Of a stretch of 64,000 nt of DNA, positions 23,940-35,287 are shown one piece after another. The position numbers were made by a program, and so were the translations under genes. The DNA is from Coniella vitis. Lineage: Eukaryota > Ascomycota > Sordariomycetes > Diaporthales > Schizoparmaceae. The stretch is from NCBI GenBank assembly GCA_011317545.1, contig WUJK01000010.1, positions 1,798,001 through 1,862,000 on the forward strand, given 5' to 3'. The notes beneath the pieces were generated by a model. The model searched no databases. It was not told where the DNA came from and saw only the letters and a list, made by a program, of their open reading frames with translations. Position 1 is the stretch's first letter; every line of letters begins with the position of its first letter.

Positions 23940-24200
23940 CTACGATTCGCTGGCCTCGGCGAAGATCTCATAAAGGCCTATATAGTTGATGATTAGGGTT
24001 ACAACAATAACAAAAGCAACCAGGGCAACAGTGAGCGAGGCAGCCGTGCAATATCTTTCGACAGTGGACTTGAATCCTTTGTCCCTCGGGTTTTCAGCGG
24101 TGGCAGCTGATAATAACGGTGACGATAGCGACGCGAGAACGATAACGACGGCGTTGGTGATGACAGTGAGTATAACGCTAATAACACAAATAAGAACCAT
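23940..24200 (-). CDS. Putative small membrane protein, 86 residues, unknown function
   Basis: An ATG at 24200 opens 86 codons ending in TAG at 23940. The product has two strongly hydrophobic segments, MVLICVISVILTVITNAVV at the N-terminus and SLTVALVAFVIVVTLIINYI near residues 55-75, joined by a polar loop (ENPRDKGFKSTVERYC). The C-terminus is acidic (EIFAEASES). Such an arrangement is unusual for a chance frame, but the ORF is short. The open frame continues upstream to 24239 without a better ATG, so an upstream exon is possible. I recognise no family. It stands alone in the gene-poor region, so expression is uncertain. Confidence 0.3.
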   Translation of the reverse strand: MVLICVISVILTVITNAVVIVLASLSSPLLSAATAENPRDKGFKSTVERYCTAASLTVALVAFVIVVTLIINYIGLYEIFAEASES

Positions 24201-24868
24201 AATTCCATGCAGTTGTACATAGACGGAATTCTGGTGCACCGCCTACCATGCTACACCCATCCAGAAGGCCAGGGTCTCTGAAGGTATCCATACCCTCAGG
24301 CTACTCTGACCAGCCCGTCCACCACCGGTCCACACAGACTGGGCCCTCGCGAGCTGCAGGTGAGCTGCGGGGAGGTGGTGGGTGTGGTGGATGCGATCCT
24401 ACTGGGTCCCCTAGTCAGTCCTGCCGTTTGCACGTACTGGATTCTGCCTCCTTGGCCTCAAGTACCGTGCAATTTTGGCGAGCTGGACCGTTCCGCAGGC
24501 TATACAGAGTCTTGTTGCTGGCGTAGAATACTTCAGGCATGGCAGCACTATATATGGATGATTTGACTGGGCTGGCTAGCATTGATATAAAGCGAGACGT
24601 CCAAGTTGCTGACACAACGTGCTTATTCGGCATCTTGGTTGGAAAAGAGCGACGAAGTACTTGATGAGCTTTTCTCTATGTAAGGCGACAACAGAAACGC
24701 CCTCTTGGAAGATTGCTTTTTTCTTTTTTTTTTCTTTCTCTCTCGTTTATTTTGAGTACTTCAAACTCTTCTTCTTTTTCTTCTTTTCTTTTCTTTTTTC
24801 TTTTTTTTTTTCCCTTGGAGGGGGGGGGGTTTGGTTTCCCCCGGCCTTGCGTCTTATTCTCAGAAACC
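24201..24868. other. Promoter and 5' leader region of the Clr5-domain gene
   Basis: A long pyrimidine tract on the plus strand (about 24716-24815, mostly T with CTT/TCTTTT) precedes the start at 24869, followed by G9 at 24821-24830. CT-rich leaders just upstream of the start codon are common in filamentous fungi. No TATA box is evident. Confidence 0.45.
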
Positions 24869-26879
24869 ATGAAAGTCCAAGACAGTGGTCCGGCTGGCGA
24901 CGTTCGCTTTTCCATTTCGGAATCTTCAATCGACTCGGAGACCGGCTCACAGCCCCACGACCAGCCCCGGATCTGGGACTACTCCCCGTATACATTCGAC
25001 CCATCTGTTGTTATACCAAGCTCGGAAGATGGCACGGCGACGGCGTCGAGCCTGGCTGCCCAGAGCTCTTTGTGCCACGCCGCAAGCGACGTGGGCCTCG
25101 ATCGGGACGCGACGCTCTCTACCAGTCCCCCATGCTCGTCCGAGGGCTCGTGTCGCATGTCGAATCCATCAGAAGACCAGTGGAGCCAGTACCGTGAGCT
25201 TATTACCAAGCTGTACTGGGAGGATAATCTTCCCATGCCGGCGGTGCGAGAGCATATGGGCACAAAATATGGTTTCTTTGCGACGTGAGTCTTTTAACCG
25301 GGTCTTGCTTTTGTTTTTTTGTTTTGTTTTCTATTTTATTCCATTTTGCGCTGCCATCTTGAGGAGGAGAAACAGAGTAAAACAGAAAGGGATGGAAAAG
25401 AAGAGGAGAAAAGAAAAAAAAAAGAAAATAGCTAACAAAAGCTCTATATACAGACCAAGAGCGTACAAGTTCCGCTTCAAAAAATGGGGCCTTCGCAAGA
25501 ACATCAAGGAACATGAAGCCCGCGAGCTGGTGTCGGGCAGCAAGAACCCACAGGACTTTTGGGCGGGCACCAAGGGCTTGAACTTTGAGCGGCGCATTGC
25601 TCGGCACATGGAGAAGACAAAAGAAGGCCGTTGCTCCAGGCCAGGCTCGCGCCCACGGAGTCCACACGAGTTTGACCTGGCCATCCAGTCGAGCACGCAG
25701 CAGCCACAGCGGCGTCTATCGGACCTCCGTCCTTGCGAGGCGCTCTCCGCGGCCAGACACTACTGGGAGCTGTGGCTGACGAGCGGCAGCTCCAGCTTTG
25801 GTGGAATATGGCTCCACGGCGAAGCGGGCCGGGAGAGATCTGTGGCCGACGAGAGCATCAGCAACTTCTTCCCTTTGTTTGAACGGGGGCTTCACGCGCT
25901 GTCGTACGGCCAGGAGACGCAACAGGCGTTTGCCGATGTGGACAAGTCATTTACACATCTGCATGGTTTGATTGCGCTCCGCCATCCGTTCGTCTATATG
26001 CGCATCTTCAGTCTGGCGTCCGGCTACAGGCAGTTCCCGCGGGTCGAAGTCTGCTACCGGGTCTGCTGTCTCCTGCTGGACTATTGTCTGGGCCTTGTTC
26101 GCACAATCTACGGCGAGCATGGCCCGCTGTGTCGTCTGTGGTTTGCCATCACAGACCTCATCCAGGCTCAGGACGAGCCGCAGTACTACGACAGCTTCAT
26201 GGAGAGCACGCGTGGAACCTGCGCCGCAGTGTGGAATCAGACAAGAGGCTACATGGAACTCGGCTCCGTCCGCTTGGAGGCTTATGTTGCGAGCCCGCGG
26301 CGCTACCAGGACGAAGCCACTCTACGCCACCACATGGCGAGTGCCCCAACCTCGTCCAGCCAAGACGAAACGATGCTCCTGCCCGAGTTGCAAGAGAGCA
26401 GACTCGCCCTGGCCGAGCTCCTCATCAACCAGAGGCGGATCCTCGAGGCCCTGCCTGTGCTCGCAGAAGCACAGCACTACCAATCGCTCGACTTTATCAA
26501 CCCCGAGGGCAAGGGGTTTTGGCTTGCTGAGCTTGCGTGGCGGGCTGGGAATCCGCACCGCTCCGTCAGAGTGCTCGAGTGTGTGCTTGGCGTGCTCGAG
26601 GCGCGCCCACAGACAGGCCCAGCCCCGCGCGATCCGCCCTCGGTGTCGGCTGTGCAAGTGCTGGCGTTGCTGCAGCACCGGCACAGCATGCTGCTGTCCG
26701 TGAGCCAAGCCAAGCATTGTCAGAGGCGCATCGCAGCGTCGTTGGCGACGACTGCGCAGAGCGCGGCGGCCCAGCACATGTCACCATCGCCCACACTGCT
26801 CCACCTCGCCGCTGGCGACTACGAGGTGCCCGTGGGCCCGCAAAGCGGTGTTCACGTCGACTGGCGACCTTCGCCATGA
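24869..26879 (+). CDS. Clr5-domain protein, 613 residues
   Basis: Two exons (24869-25284 and 25454-26879) are joined by a 169-bp intron with donor GTGAGT and acceptor ACAG. Splicing joins YGFFA-T to PRAYKFRFKKWGLRKN and so completes a Clr5 domain at about residues 104-157 (WSQYRELITKLYW, then AVREHMGTKYGF, then the RFKKWG stretch). Clr5 domains are small putative DNA-binding modules named after a fission-yeast silencing factor. In ascomycetes they occur in large families of mostly uncharacterised proteins. The remaining 450 residues are helical and Leu/Ala-rich, reminiscent of TPR-like scaffolds (LAELLINQRRILEALPVLAEA), but no specific domain can be named. The start is the first ATG after a pyrimidine-rich leader. 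The role, possibly chromatin or transcription, is inferred only from the domain. Confidence 0.85.
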
Positions 26880-27751
26880 GTCGCGCTCCACGGCGACAGC
26901 ACGCATCAGAAAAGCGCGAGGGTTGCAGACTGGGGCTGTTGGCGTGACGCAGCCACCGGCCCCGGATCCCGGCCTCTCTCTCTCTCCCCCCCAATGCGGT
27001 TGGTTGGATTGTATAGAGTAAGCAGCTTCTCCGCAAACCTGGAGAGATAAGAATAGGCAGCAGCATTTCGCTCTTGCATAGCGTGAGTGTGTGCTGCTGC
27101 TGCAGTTGCAGTTCCGCTGCGAGAAAAGGATTCCGCCCATTGATTTATATTACGTATATTACTGTACTAGTACACCACCTTGAGGGGCGTTTTTGTGTGG
27201 TGCAAATCCGCATGCAGCAAGGCGTTTGGTTGCTTTTGTTTGCTGCCTGGTAGCGTTACGATGAAATGATTCAGTTAGAGATGGTCCATAGTATACATAG
27301 TAGTGTATTATTGAATTCAAGTCTCTGTGTACTTCTCTGTGTACTTTTGATTTCTCCACCGCTCTGTACTGTACATAGTACTAACGGCTCTGCTAGTACT
27401 TCGTGCTATAGTATAGTAGTACTAATGTACACAGTGCGGACACGGCTGGGTTATTCGGCTCCGATCCTAGATCCCAGCCGTTGTGCTCTGAGTTATAGGC
27501 CTGCTCTATGTAGAGGCTAGGCATGTAGCAACAGCAAGCGGCTCATGCGGAAACATCCGCGTCCAGGTGGAGATGAGGCGGGTTTTTGGTCCCAGCTTGC
27601 TCTTTCAAAGCAAGACTGGCTGTTTTTGTTCCCACGTTACTGTACATGCTAGACAACCACGCCACTCCCCTTTCTTTAGGCTTGCCAGCTACTTCTGGAG
27701 GAAGACGAAGTGGGCAAGACCCGTACACCCCTCTGATATGTTCCTTTCCAG
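26880..27751. other. Intergenic region between the Clr5 and ferroportin-like genes
   Basis: This holds the 3' end of the Clr5 gene and the promoter of the next gene. TACTGTACTAGTACA-like palindromic runs lie at 27150-27180 and 27360-27430. The sequence TTCCTTTCCAG directly before the ATG at 27752 looks like a 3' splice site, so the downstream gene may have a 5'-UTR intron or an extra upstream exon. Confidence 0.45.
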
Positions 27752-29801
27752 ATGCCGGTGGCCCACGACAGTTCAAGGCAGCACGCAGCCACTGGAGCAG
27801 CAGCTCACAGTGGCCCATCCGCAATAAGCACCCATGAAGCGGGCAAGGGCAGTCCGAGCCAGCCGTTCCATGACAACGGGGCCAGCCCTGTCCACCACGC
27901 CGCAGACACAACTGACCAGCGTGCCGGTGCCGGTGCCGGCGCCGGCCACCACCTCTTACACTACCGCGATGTGGCTGAGGATGACGGGAGCAGCAGCATC
28001 AGCCATGCCCTGGCGCCCAGCATGCCCGCATCGCTTGTCTCCAAACTGTACGTTTCGCACTTCCTCTCCACGTGGAACTCGCGTCTCTTTGAGTTTGGCG
28101 CCGCCATCTTCCTGACGTCTGTCTTTCCCGGGACCCTGCGTCCTGTGTCGATTTACTCCCTTGTCCGTAATGCTGGATACGTGCTCTTCTCGCAGCCCTT
28201 GGGCACCTGGATCAACAATGGGGACCGCTTGCGTGTGATACGGACGTCCATTGTGGGACAGCGGGTTCCTGTTGCTGCTTCTTGTGCGCTGCTGCTGGTG
28301 CTGGACTTGAAGGGACCTGAGCTGGGCAGTGCGAGGCAAAACGGCATCTTCGGTGTCGTTGTGCTGTTGGCTGTAGTCGAGAAACTGGCTTCGACGCTGA
28401 ATACTATCTCGGTGGAGCGAGATTGGGTATGTATCATCATGAGTGCCCTTTTTTTGTTGTTGTGGGTCCTATACGCACTTTGACCCTTGCCATTGTTTCT
28501 GAATTGTCTTTCTGTTCATTTTCCAGGTCGTTGTGATAACCGAAGGCAATGAAGTTGCCCGGCGAGGTGAGTCTTGAAATTCGGACAAGAGACAGAATCG
28601 CTTATCACTCACACTACTGTCAGAAATGAATGCTCGCATGCGGAGAATCGATCTCTTTTGCAAACTCATGGGCCCTCTGGCCATCTCGCTCGTCGCTATT
28701 GCCTCGACTGAGGTTGCTATCTACACGACATTGGGTATGAATATGCTGTCGGTGGTGGTGGAATATAGCTTCATAGGCCAGGTAAGCCGGTGGAGAGGAG
28801 TGCGCGAGCAAGACTCATTCTTCACCGTTTCTCACGGTGAAGGGGAAACAACAGAGAGCTAACTTCCTTTTTTGTAGGTGTACAAACGATCACGAGGCCT
28901 TCAACGTGAAGCCACCACAAGTCAGAGTCCTGCTATAGCGACCCCTCCAGCCAACCTTGGCAGACGAGCAAGAGCCCGCGCGAGCACAAAGACGATCATT
29001 GCCAAACACGTCAACAGCATCCTCCCCGTCGAGTCGCTGCCCTTCTACTTGACCCACCCAGCCTTCCTCCCATCCTTCGCCCTCGCCCTCCTCTACTTCA
29101 CCGTGCTGTCCTTTTCCGGCCAAATGATCACCTATCTCGTGTCGGTCGGCTACACGTCCTGGTCTGTCGGGGTCGCTCGCGTGGTGAGCAGCATCTTCGA
29201 GATCAGCGCGACCTGGGTGGCGCCCTTCTTGATGAAGAGGATTGGCATCGTTCGCACGGGCATCTGGAGCCTGGCCTGGCAAATGGCCTGTCTTGGCGGC
29301 GCGCTGGGTTGGTACTTTTCCAGCTTTGCGGGCGCGGGCGCGGGCGCGGGTACGAGCAGCGTCTTTGCCGCCACGGGGCTGGCAGTGGGTGTTGCGTTGA
29401 GCCGTATGGGCTTGTGGGGGTACGATTTGTCTGCGCAAAATATTATTCAAGATGTAAGTCTCTTTTTTTTCCTTTCTTCTTTTCCCCCCTTCCTCTTTAT
29501 AAATGGAACAGACGAGGATCGACACTTCTAGGGCTAGGTTCTGATCTTTTTTTTTTTTCGATAGGAAGTGGATGAAGACCACCGAGGCAGCTTTGCCGCC
29601 GTCGAGGCCTCGTTCCAAAATCTTTTCGAGATGCTGTCGTTTGTCATGACGATTGCCTTTCCGCGGCCCGATCAGTTCCGGTATCCTGCGATCGTGTCGG
29701 CTGCTGCAGTGTATGTTGCTGGGGGACTGTATGCCTGCTTTTTGAGGAAGCGACGTGGGCATTTGTTCCATGCACCTGCTTGCGTCTGTCTCAAGGAGTG
29801 A
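27752..29801 (+). CDS. Ferroportin-like iron/metal exporter (SLC40 family)
   Basis: Five exons (27752-28426, 28527-28566, 28624-28781, 28878-29453, 29565-29801) give 561 residues. All introns are GT-AG with consistent phases, including a 40-nt exon. The family signature is clear: LYVSHFLSTWNSRLFEFGAAIFL with RPVSIYSLVRN following, then SVERDW|VVVITEG and MNARMRRIDLFCKLMGPLAI, all typical of ferroportin/SLC40A1 homologues. About 10-12 membrane helices follow a polar N-terminal region of about 90 residues. Animal ferroportin exports ferrous iron from cells. For fungal homologues the substrate and membrane (plasma or vacuolar) are not established here. Gly-Ala repeats occur in the N-terminal tail and again in a late loop (FAGAGAGAGTSS). 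The gene converges with a zinc-finger gene 230 bp away. The start could lie upstream, given the splice-like sequence before the ATG. Confidence 0.9.
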
Positions 29802-30031
29802 GCGATGGTTGGGTGTCTTACTTGTTCCTCTTCCCTTCTCAATGCTACAGCAGCGAGTGGAAAAAAAGAAGAAGAAGAGAAAAAAGAAATGAAGGGAAAG
29901 AAGAGAAAGAAATGAAAGAAGGACGCCCCCAATGAACGTGGCCGGGGGGTGAGAATGTTTCAAGAGGACACAGAAGATGTTGATCCGCCTTGATGATTGA
30001 ATCATTGACATCTAGGTCAACGCGCATCTGC

Positions 30032-31533
30032 CTAGCTTGCCGACTCATACTTGCTCACAATTGCAAGGAAACCGGAGATCCAGTCCTGCATTTGCTCGAC
30101 AGGGAGCCCTCTGTCCTGGAGAATGGTCGGTCCCACCGTCTGCACGTAAACGGCAAACGTGGCCATTTCATCAGACCGGTGATCCTCTCGGAACGGCGAA
30201 TGCGGCTTCGGAACAAGAGCCCCGGGAAATAAGATATCGGAGAGCAGGTTCCACTGCGCAGCCACGTCGTTTCTGCAGTTCTTGGGGTAGCTGCTCAAGC
30301 GCTTCTGTTGGGCGTCGCTTATGCCTTTGGGCTCGCTCGCCGAGCTGCGACGGCAGTTGGCTTCCTTGGCGTGCGCGAGGAGTTGCGACGGTTTACCAAA
30401 GAAATGTTTGCAGCGAGCGCAGAACAGCGGTTTGGCATGGCACCTGCGGAGGTGCTGCTTGACGTCGGAGATACGGTGGTGGCCTCTCGTGAGGCAGCTG
30501 CGGTAGCGCAGGGGATCGTTCCACTCATAGGGACACATGAGGGTACGTTTAGGCGATGCATGGTCTGTATCGGCAGCTTGTTCCGTCCGCTTTGATTTGG
30601 CCTTGGACGTGCGACTCAGAGCGGGAGGCGATGACGGTATGGAGTTGAGGCTGCTTGCAGTTGGGGTGCTGTCTGCTCTGTGCAAAGGAGAGGCCAAAGG
30701 GTGCCCTGTTGGGTGTGATGGGGCACCATGAGTTCCCATGTCTTGAAATGCTTGAACTCTGTGGCAAGTAATGGCGCCGGTGTCACCGAAGCACTGTTGC
30801 CGACAGGGCTGTCGTTGCCAGTCCCACAAGCACGCAGAGCCGCATCGATGAGGTCTTGCGAAAGGTATGCATTGTCATGCAGAGCAACGGCTTGTGCAAA
30901 GCCGCATGCCAGGGTGGAGGAGAAATCATGGCTCGGGGTGGGCAAGAAAATTGGCATTGTCGACAGGACGGGAAAGGAGCCAGTGAGGCTCTGTGGATAT
31001 ACGCAAGGGCTGACGTTGGCAGTCATTGTGGATTTTGAGGCCAAGCCAGGATCCACGTATGTGTCGCTCAGGAGATCCACATCCTGGGGTGGCCATGGCT
31101 GGTCATGCTGGCCCGAGGTTGGGAGGTGATGGGGCGTTGGAAGATGGTCTCCCTGCGGGTTCAGCAGAGCCGCATCCCGCCTGCTCGGATATTTAATCGT
31201 GCTACTTGCCCGATTCTTCCGCTTCTTTGCCCGCAGGCCCAGCTCTCCTGGAATGTCCTGAACCAGCTCAAGCTCGCAGTTGGAACAGCGTGGATGGTTG
31301 CAGTGTGAAAGCAAGCACATGGGCGCCAGTGTGACAGACTGTGTAAATGCCTGGCATTGACACTGGAATATTCATGCCTCTTTCAGGATCAGCTAAACAC
31401 ACACCTTGCAAGTGTTTCTGCCGGTGCAGACGGTGGAGAGGACTCTGAGACTTACACAGCGCCATACCAGCTTGTCCTGATTGTACGCAGTAGCCGGTTT
31501 CATCTCGGCAAGGGGAGTGTGCCAATGAGCCAT
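30032..31533 (-). CDS. Zinc-finger protein with Cys-rich N-terminal motif and C2H2-like domain
   Basis: The model has exon 1 31456-31533, exon 2 about 30795-31362 and exon 3 30032-30705, giving about 439 residues. Intron 1 (31363-31455; GTAAGT...TTCCAG) is well supported because it creates WRC-CQCQAFTQ and then CLLSHCNHPRCSNCE, a fungal W-x-C-C-x-C...C-x-H-x2-C-x2-C zinc motif. The C-terminal half has CPYEWNDPLRYRSCL, then RISDVKQHLRRCHAKPLFC and ARCKHFFGKPSQLLAH, a C2H2-type domain frequent in uncharacterised fungal proteins. The reading frame changes somewhere between 30680 and 30830. The only phase-compatible intron I find there is 30706-30794 with a weak donor (GTGCTT) and acceptor CAACAG, so a frameshift is possible. 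It is probably a nuclear nucleic-acid-binding protein; the target is unknown. Confidence 0.7.
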
Positions 31534-32906
31534 GGCTTGTCCGGTCTTCAAGGCCCCGTTCTTTTGTCCTTCGTACTGCTCACGCAGCACGCTTACTCAC
31601 TGTTGCCGAGCTGTAGCCGCGCAGATTTTCTGTAAGAATTGAGAGTTTCTACAACCGCACGGGAAAGGCTGCGACTGTCCATTTGCTTTTCGGGCTTGCT
31701 CTTACTTGCTATTGTTCTTATATGTGCACAAACGGGGGGCCGTCGCTTCTTGCTTACCCTCCTTGTCGACACAACTGTGGGTTTCACGGGATTGTGTGGC
31801 ATTTTCAAAAAACCTGCACCAAGAAAATATGGCCAGTCATGATTCGCTTGCGCTGAATTTCATCTGCTTTTAACACCCTCCGGTCATGGTCATGGCCACC
31901 ACATGGACATTCTACCCGGGCGTCAAAGGCACAGCTGGTGCATAACAGGCCTGAAGTCTCTTATGCGCCTGGCATGCTGACAAGGGCGGAGCTGCCACCA
32001 TTTCAAAGACGAGAAAAAGAAAACACCACAGATGTGCTGTTCAAATCCCGGCAAATGAGCATCGAGTAGCGCATTCATTACATTGGTGCTGCTGCTGCGT
32101 TGACAAGCGAGCTCGACAACTGTTGAAGAGGGTTGCAAGTGTAGAGCATGCTAGAATATGCCGGCAACACCACAATTGTGCTCTTCAGGGTGAAGTGTAC
32201 AAACTAAGTATGCAGAGGGAGAGAAAAAAGGGAAAAAGAAAAAGGCACCGTTGTGTTGTTCACCTGCAGGCGGAGACGCCACAGTTGTGCTTGTATTCCT
32301 GGGGCCACACAAGACTTCAAAGTAGAAATAACACTTGCCCCCAGAATCGCACAGTTGTGCCTTTCCGTCGTTTTTCGTCAGCGTGCTTCTACTCGTGCAT
32401 GGCTAATGAGTAAAGGCTATCATTGGCTTTGCCCACCTCCAGCTCCGCTCACAGAGTGGAAGAGCAGGCGACGTGATTGATGCGAAGGCGAAGGAGAGAA
32501 TGTATACAATAAGGCGTGTTGATTTTCTGGATCCAGAAATTGTGTCATCGCTTTGATAGCTGCTGTGATCGTTATAACAGTCTTTCGAAGTGGTTACCAG
32601 CCATCCTACCTTTTCCATACCTACACTTATTATGTATTACACGAGTATCACTGCGAGTGAGAATGGGCGGTCAACAGAACGCTGAGGCACATCTGCGATG
32701 GAAGATTCCGATCGGCAGAAGCGGGGTCGTCTTGTAGTATTTTTCTGTAGACCCGATTAAGATGATCTTTCTTTACCACAAACACCAACGGTGGGAACGA
32801 ACGAGTGGAAGGAACCAACTCCCCTTTCCCTTCTAGCCCTGATCCACGTCCTTGCGTTGTTGGTACTTTTGCAAAGTGCGCAAATGTCCTGCGCGCCAAC
32901 TTCAAC
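31534..32906. other. Divergent intergenic region between the zinc-finger and HET genes
   Basis: These 1.37 kb are shared by two genes transcribed away from each other. A purine-rich AAAAAAGGGAAAAAG stretch lies at 32222-32245. CACAGTTGTGC-like words recur at 32170-32180, 32279-32290 and 32349-32360 (ACAATTGTGCTCTT, ACAGTTGTGCTTG, ACAGTTGTGCCTT). I see no further gene. Confidence 0.45.
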
Positions 32907-35287
32907 ATGGAACCCAGCGACGTCAGTGTCCTGTGCGATTACTGCACAAAGGCCCTGACAATCGACGATGCTCGTGCTGGCGGCATCGAAAGGGGGACCT
33001 CCAAGGGGACAAGCACGCTTGACGTTGGGGACTTCAGCGTCAACCGATTCGTTTGGCAAGACCGCAGAGATAGGTGCTTCTACGGGCGCAGCATTTCCGC
33101 GGACAGAGCGCAACAGTTCAGACACCTACTGCCTCCAGCGTGCATATTGGAACAACGAGATCCCAAAAGGGAACGTGGCATACAGTACCGCAATGTATTT
33201 TGCAGCCTGCAGCAGGAGGAACGGCTGCTGAGCCCTCTCCTTCTTTCTGAGCAGCTACCGCCCAAAGACAGCGGCATCAACTGTCCATTTTGCCTGCGTC
33301 TCAAAGAGCTCCTTGTCGAGTATTATGAGGATGAGGACTGTTGCTGGTGGAGGGATTCTAATTCAACACTGCGCCTGCAAGTGCGGTATGAATGGAGACA
33401 ATGGCAGAAGATATCCAAGGACGGGGTAGGGATAGACCAGGCGACACCATGGGAGGAGCGGCAACACCTCGACGGCCTCAGTGTCCTGGTCCGACATCCA
33501 GAGCACAGCGAGTCTGACGCGGACATGTTCAGGTTTAATGTGGCAGCTTGGCCAGGTGAGTGTGTGCGAAACCCTTGTTGGGCGAGGGCTGGGTTCTGAT
33601 TCCCCTACAATACAAAGGAGTATGCAGAGATTGGCTCAAAATCAGCTTGAACCCCGTGGATCCTGGGGGTATCTTTTCAAGCCAAAACGCTCGATTCGTG
33701 CGAGAGTGTCTCAACTGCTGTGACCAAAGACACCCAAGATGTGTTGCCAACCTTTCAGGCACGAGTTTTGTCCCGACACGTTTACTGGAAATCCGAAACG
33801 AGGAACCCGCCCGGGTCTGGCTGGTGACCCGTGACTATTTGCAACCTCTACAGGCTCTTCACCCCTCGCAACCTCCAGCGGGTCTTGGGGTCAGATATGC
33901 AGCACTGAGCTATTGCTGGGGGTCTTCTGTCCCCGGCAAGTCTACCAAGGGACAAGTGGAACGGGCCTACATGGAGGAAGGCATCGCCATCCACAACATG
34001 CCAGCAACGATCCGGGACGCGATCCACGTGACAAGGAAGCTCGGCCTCCAGTATCTCTGGGTCGATGCCTTCTGCATCCTCCAAGACGACAAGGACGACT
34101 GGGAGGCCGAGTCGGCGCAAATGTGCCATGTCTTTGCGAGCTCGTACGTCACCCTCTGCGCGGCCCGGGCTGCGTCCTGCTTGGAAGGCTTTCTGCACCC
34201 GCGCACCAAGGCATGGCTTGATCTGCGCTTCCAGTCCACCATCAACCCGGCCGTCGCGGGTCACTATTCGATTCTGCTGGACGGCCAGCGAGAAGATCCG
34301 TGCGAGAGGGACATCCAGGACACGCAGTGGCACAAGCGCGCGTGGGTCTGGCAAGAGGAGATCATGTCCCCGCGTCTTCTGATGATCGGCCAGGACTTGG
34401 TGCAGTTTCGATGCGATACTGCGTGCACACTCGAGTACGGTCTCTCTGAACACCGGGAGCCAATGAGCCTGAGCTCCTACGGGTCAGACTCTGGAAAGTT
34501 CTGGGAGAAAGCAGTGACCAGGTATTCCCCGCGGCAGCTGACAGTGGCGCAAGACAGGTTAAGTGCTATTGCTGGAGTTGTGAAAGCCATGCAGGGAGAG
34601 CCAGAGAAGCTGGGACGCACAGCAGAATACATTGCTGGGATCTGGGCGGACGGTCGGCTTGCACACTGGCTGCTCTGGAGATGCGTCGAGCCCGCGTCGT
34701 CACCTTGCAGCATGAGAGAGCTGTTTACGGATCCTGCCACCTACGTTGCCCCGTCCTGGACTTGGGCGTCGAGAAACACGGGCGTAGAGTTTGGGCGCGG
34801 CCGCGATGCAGGCGTGGACGTGGTGTTCCGGTGCATCAGCTATGATGTTCGGCCGGCTTATTCAGATGCAACAATCGCCGTTCGCTTTGGGTCATCGCTG
34901 ACGTTGCACGGGAAGCTCTTGCCGATACCAAGGGCTGCGCTCGATACTATCTTTCGAGCGAAAACAGATGAATACCAGCTGCTTGTTTATTCCATGGCGA
35001 AACGTCAAAACCAGAGCGCGAGCTACTGTTGGTTGGACTGGAAACCAGAGGCTGCCGAGAAAGCATCCATGAGTCGAGCCGAGCTTTTCGTCTTGACCAT
35101 GGTTGCCAATGGGCGAAGACGTACCGTTGAGCCCAAGTCTCGGTTAAAGTATACGTTCAAGGGCCTGGTATTGGTGCCATTCCAGGGCCCCGGGGCCAGG
35201 GCATATCATAGGGTGGGAGTGTTTAAAATGTTTAGGGATAGGGAGTTATTCGACTCTGTAGAAGAGTGTGACATTGTTATATTCTGA
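32907..35287 (+). CDS. HET-domain protein (heterokaryon incompatibility), 772 residues
   Basis: Two exons (32907-33555, 33618-35287) are joined by a 62-bp intron (GTGAGT...CAAAG) whose phase gives WP-G-VCRDWLKISLN. The HET domain lies at about residues 310-455: VRYAALSYCWG, then NMPATIRDAIHVTRKLGLQYLW, VDAFCILQDD, and the later FASSYVTLCAARAASCLEGF. HET proteins trigger cell death when genetically different hyphae fuse and belong to large, variable fungal families. The N-terminal part has Cys motifs (CDYCTKA near residue 10; CPFCLRLKELL near residue 130), common in this family. Upstream the same frame is open to 32805, but only from a GTG codon, so the ATG at 32907 is taken. The specific allorecognition partner cannot be told. 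Confidence 0.9.
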
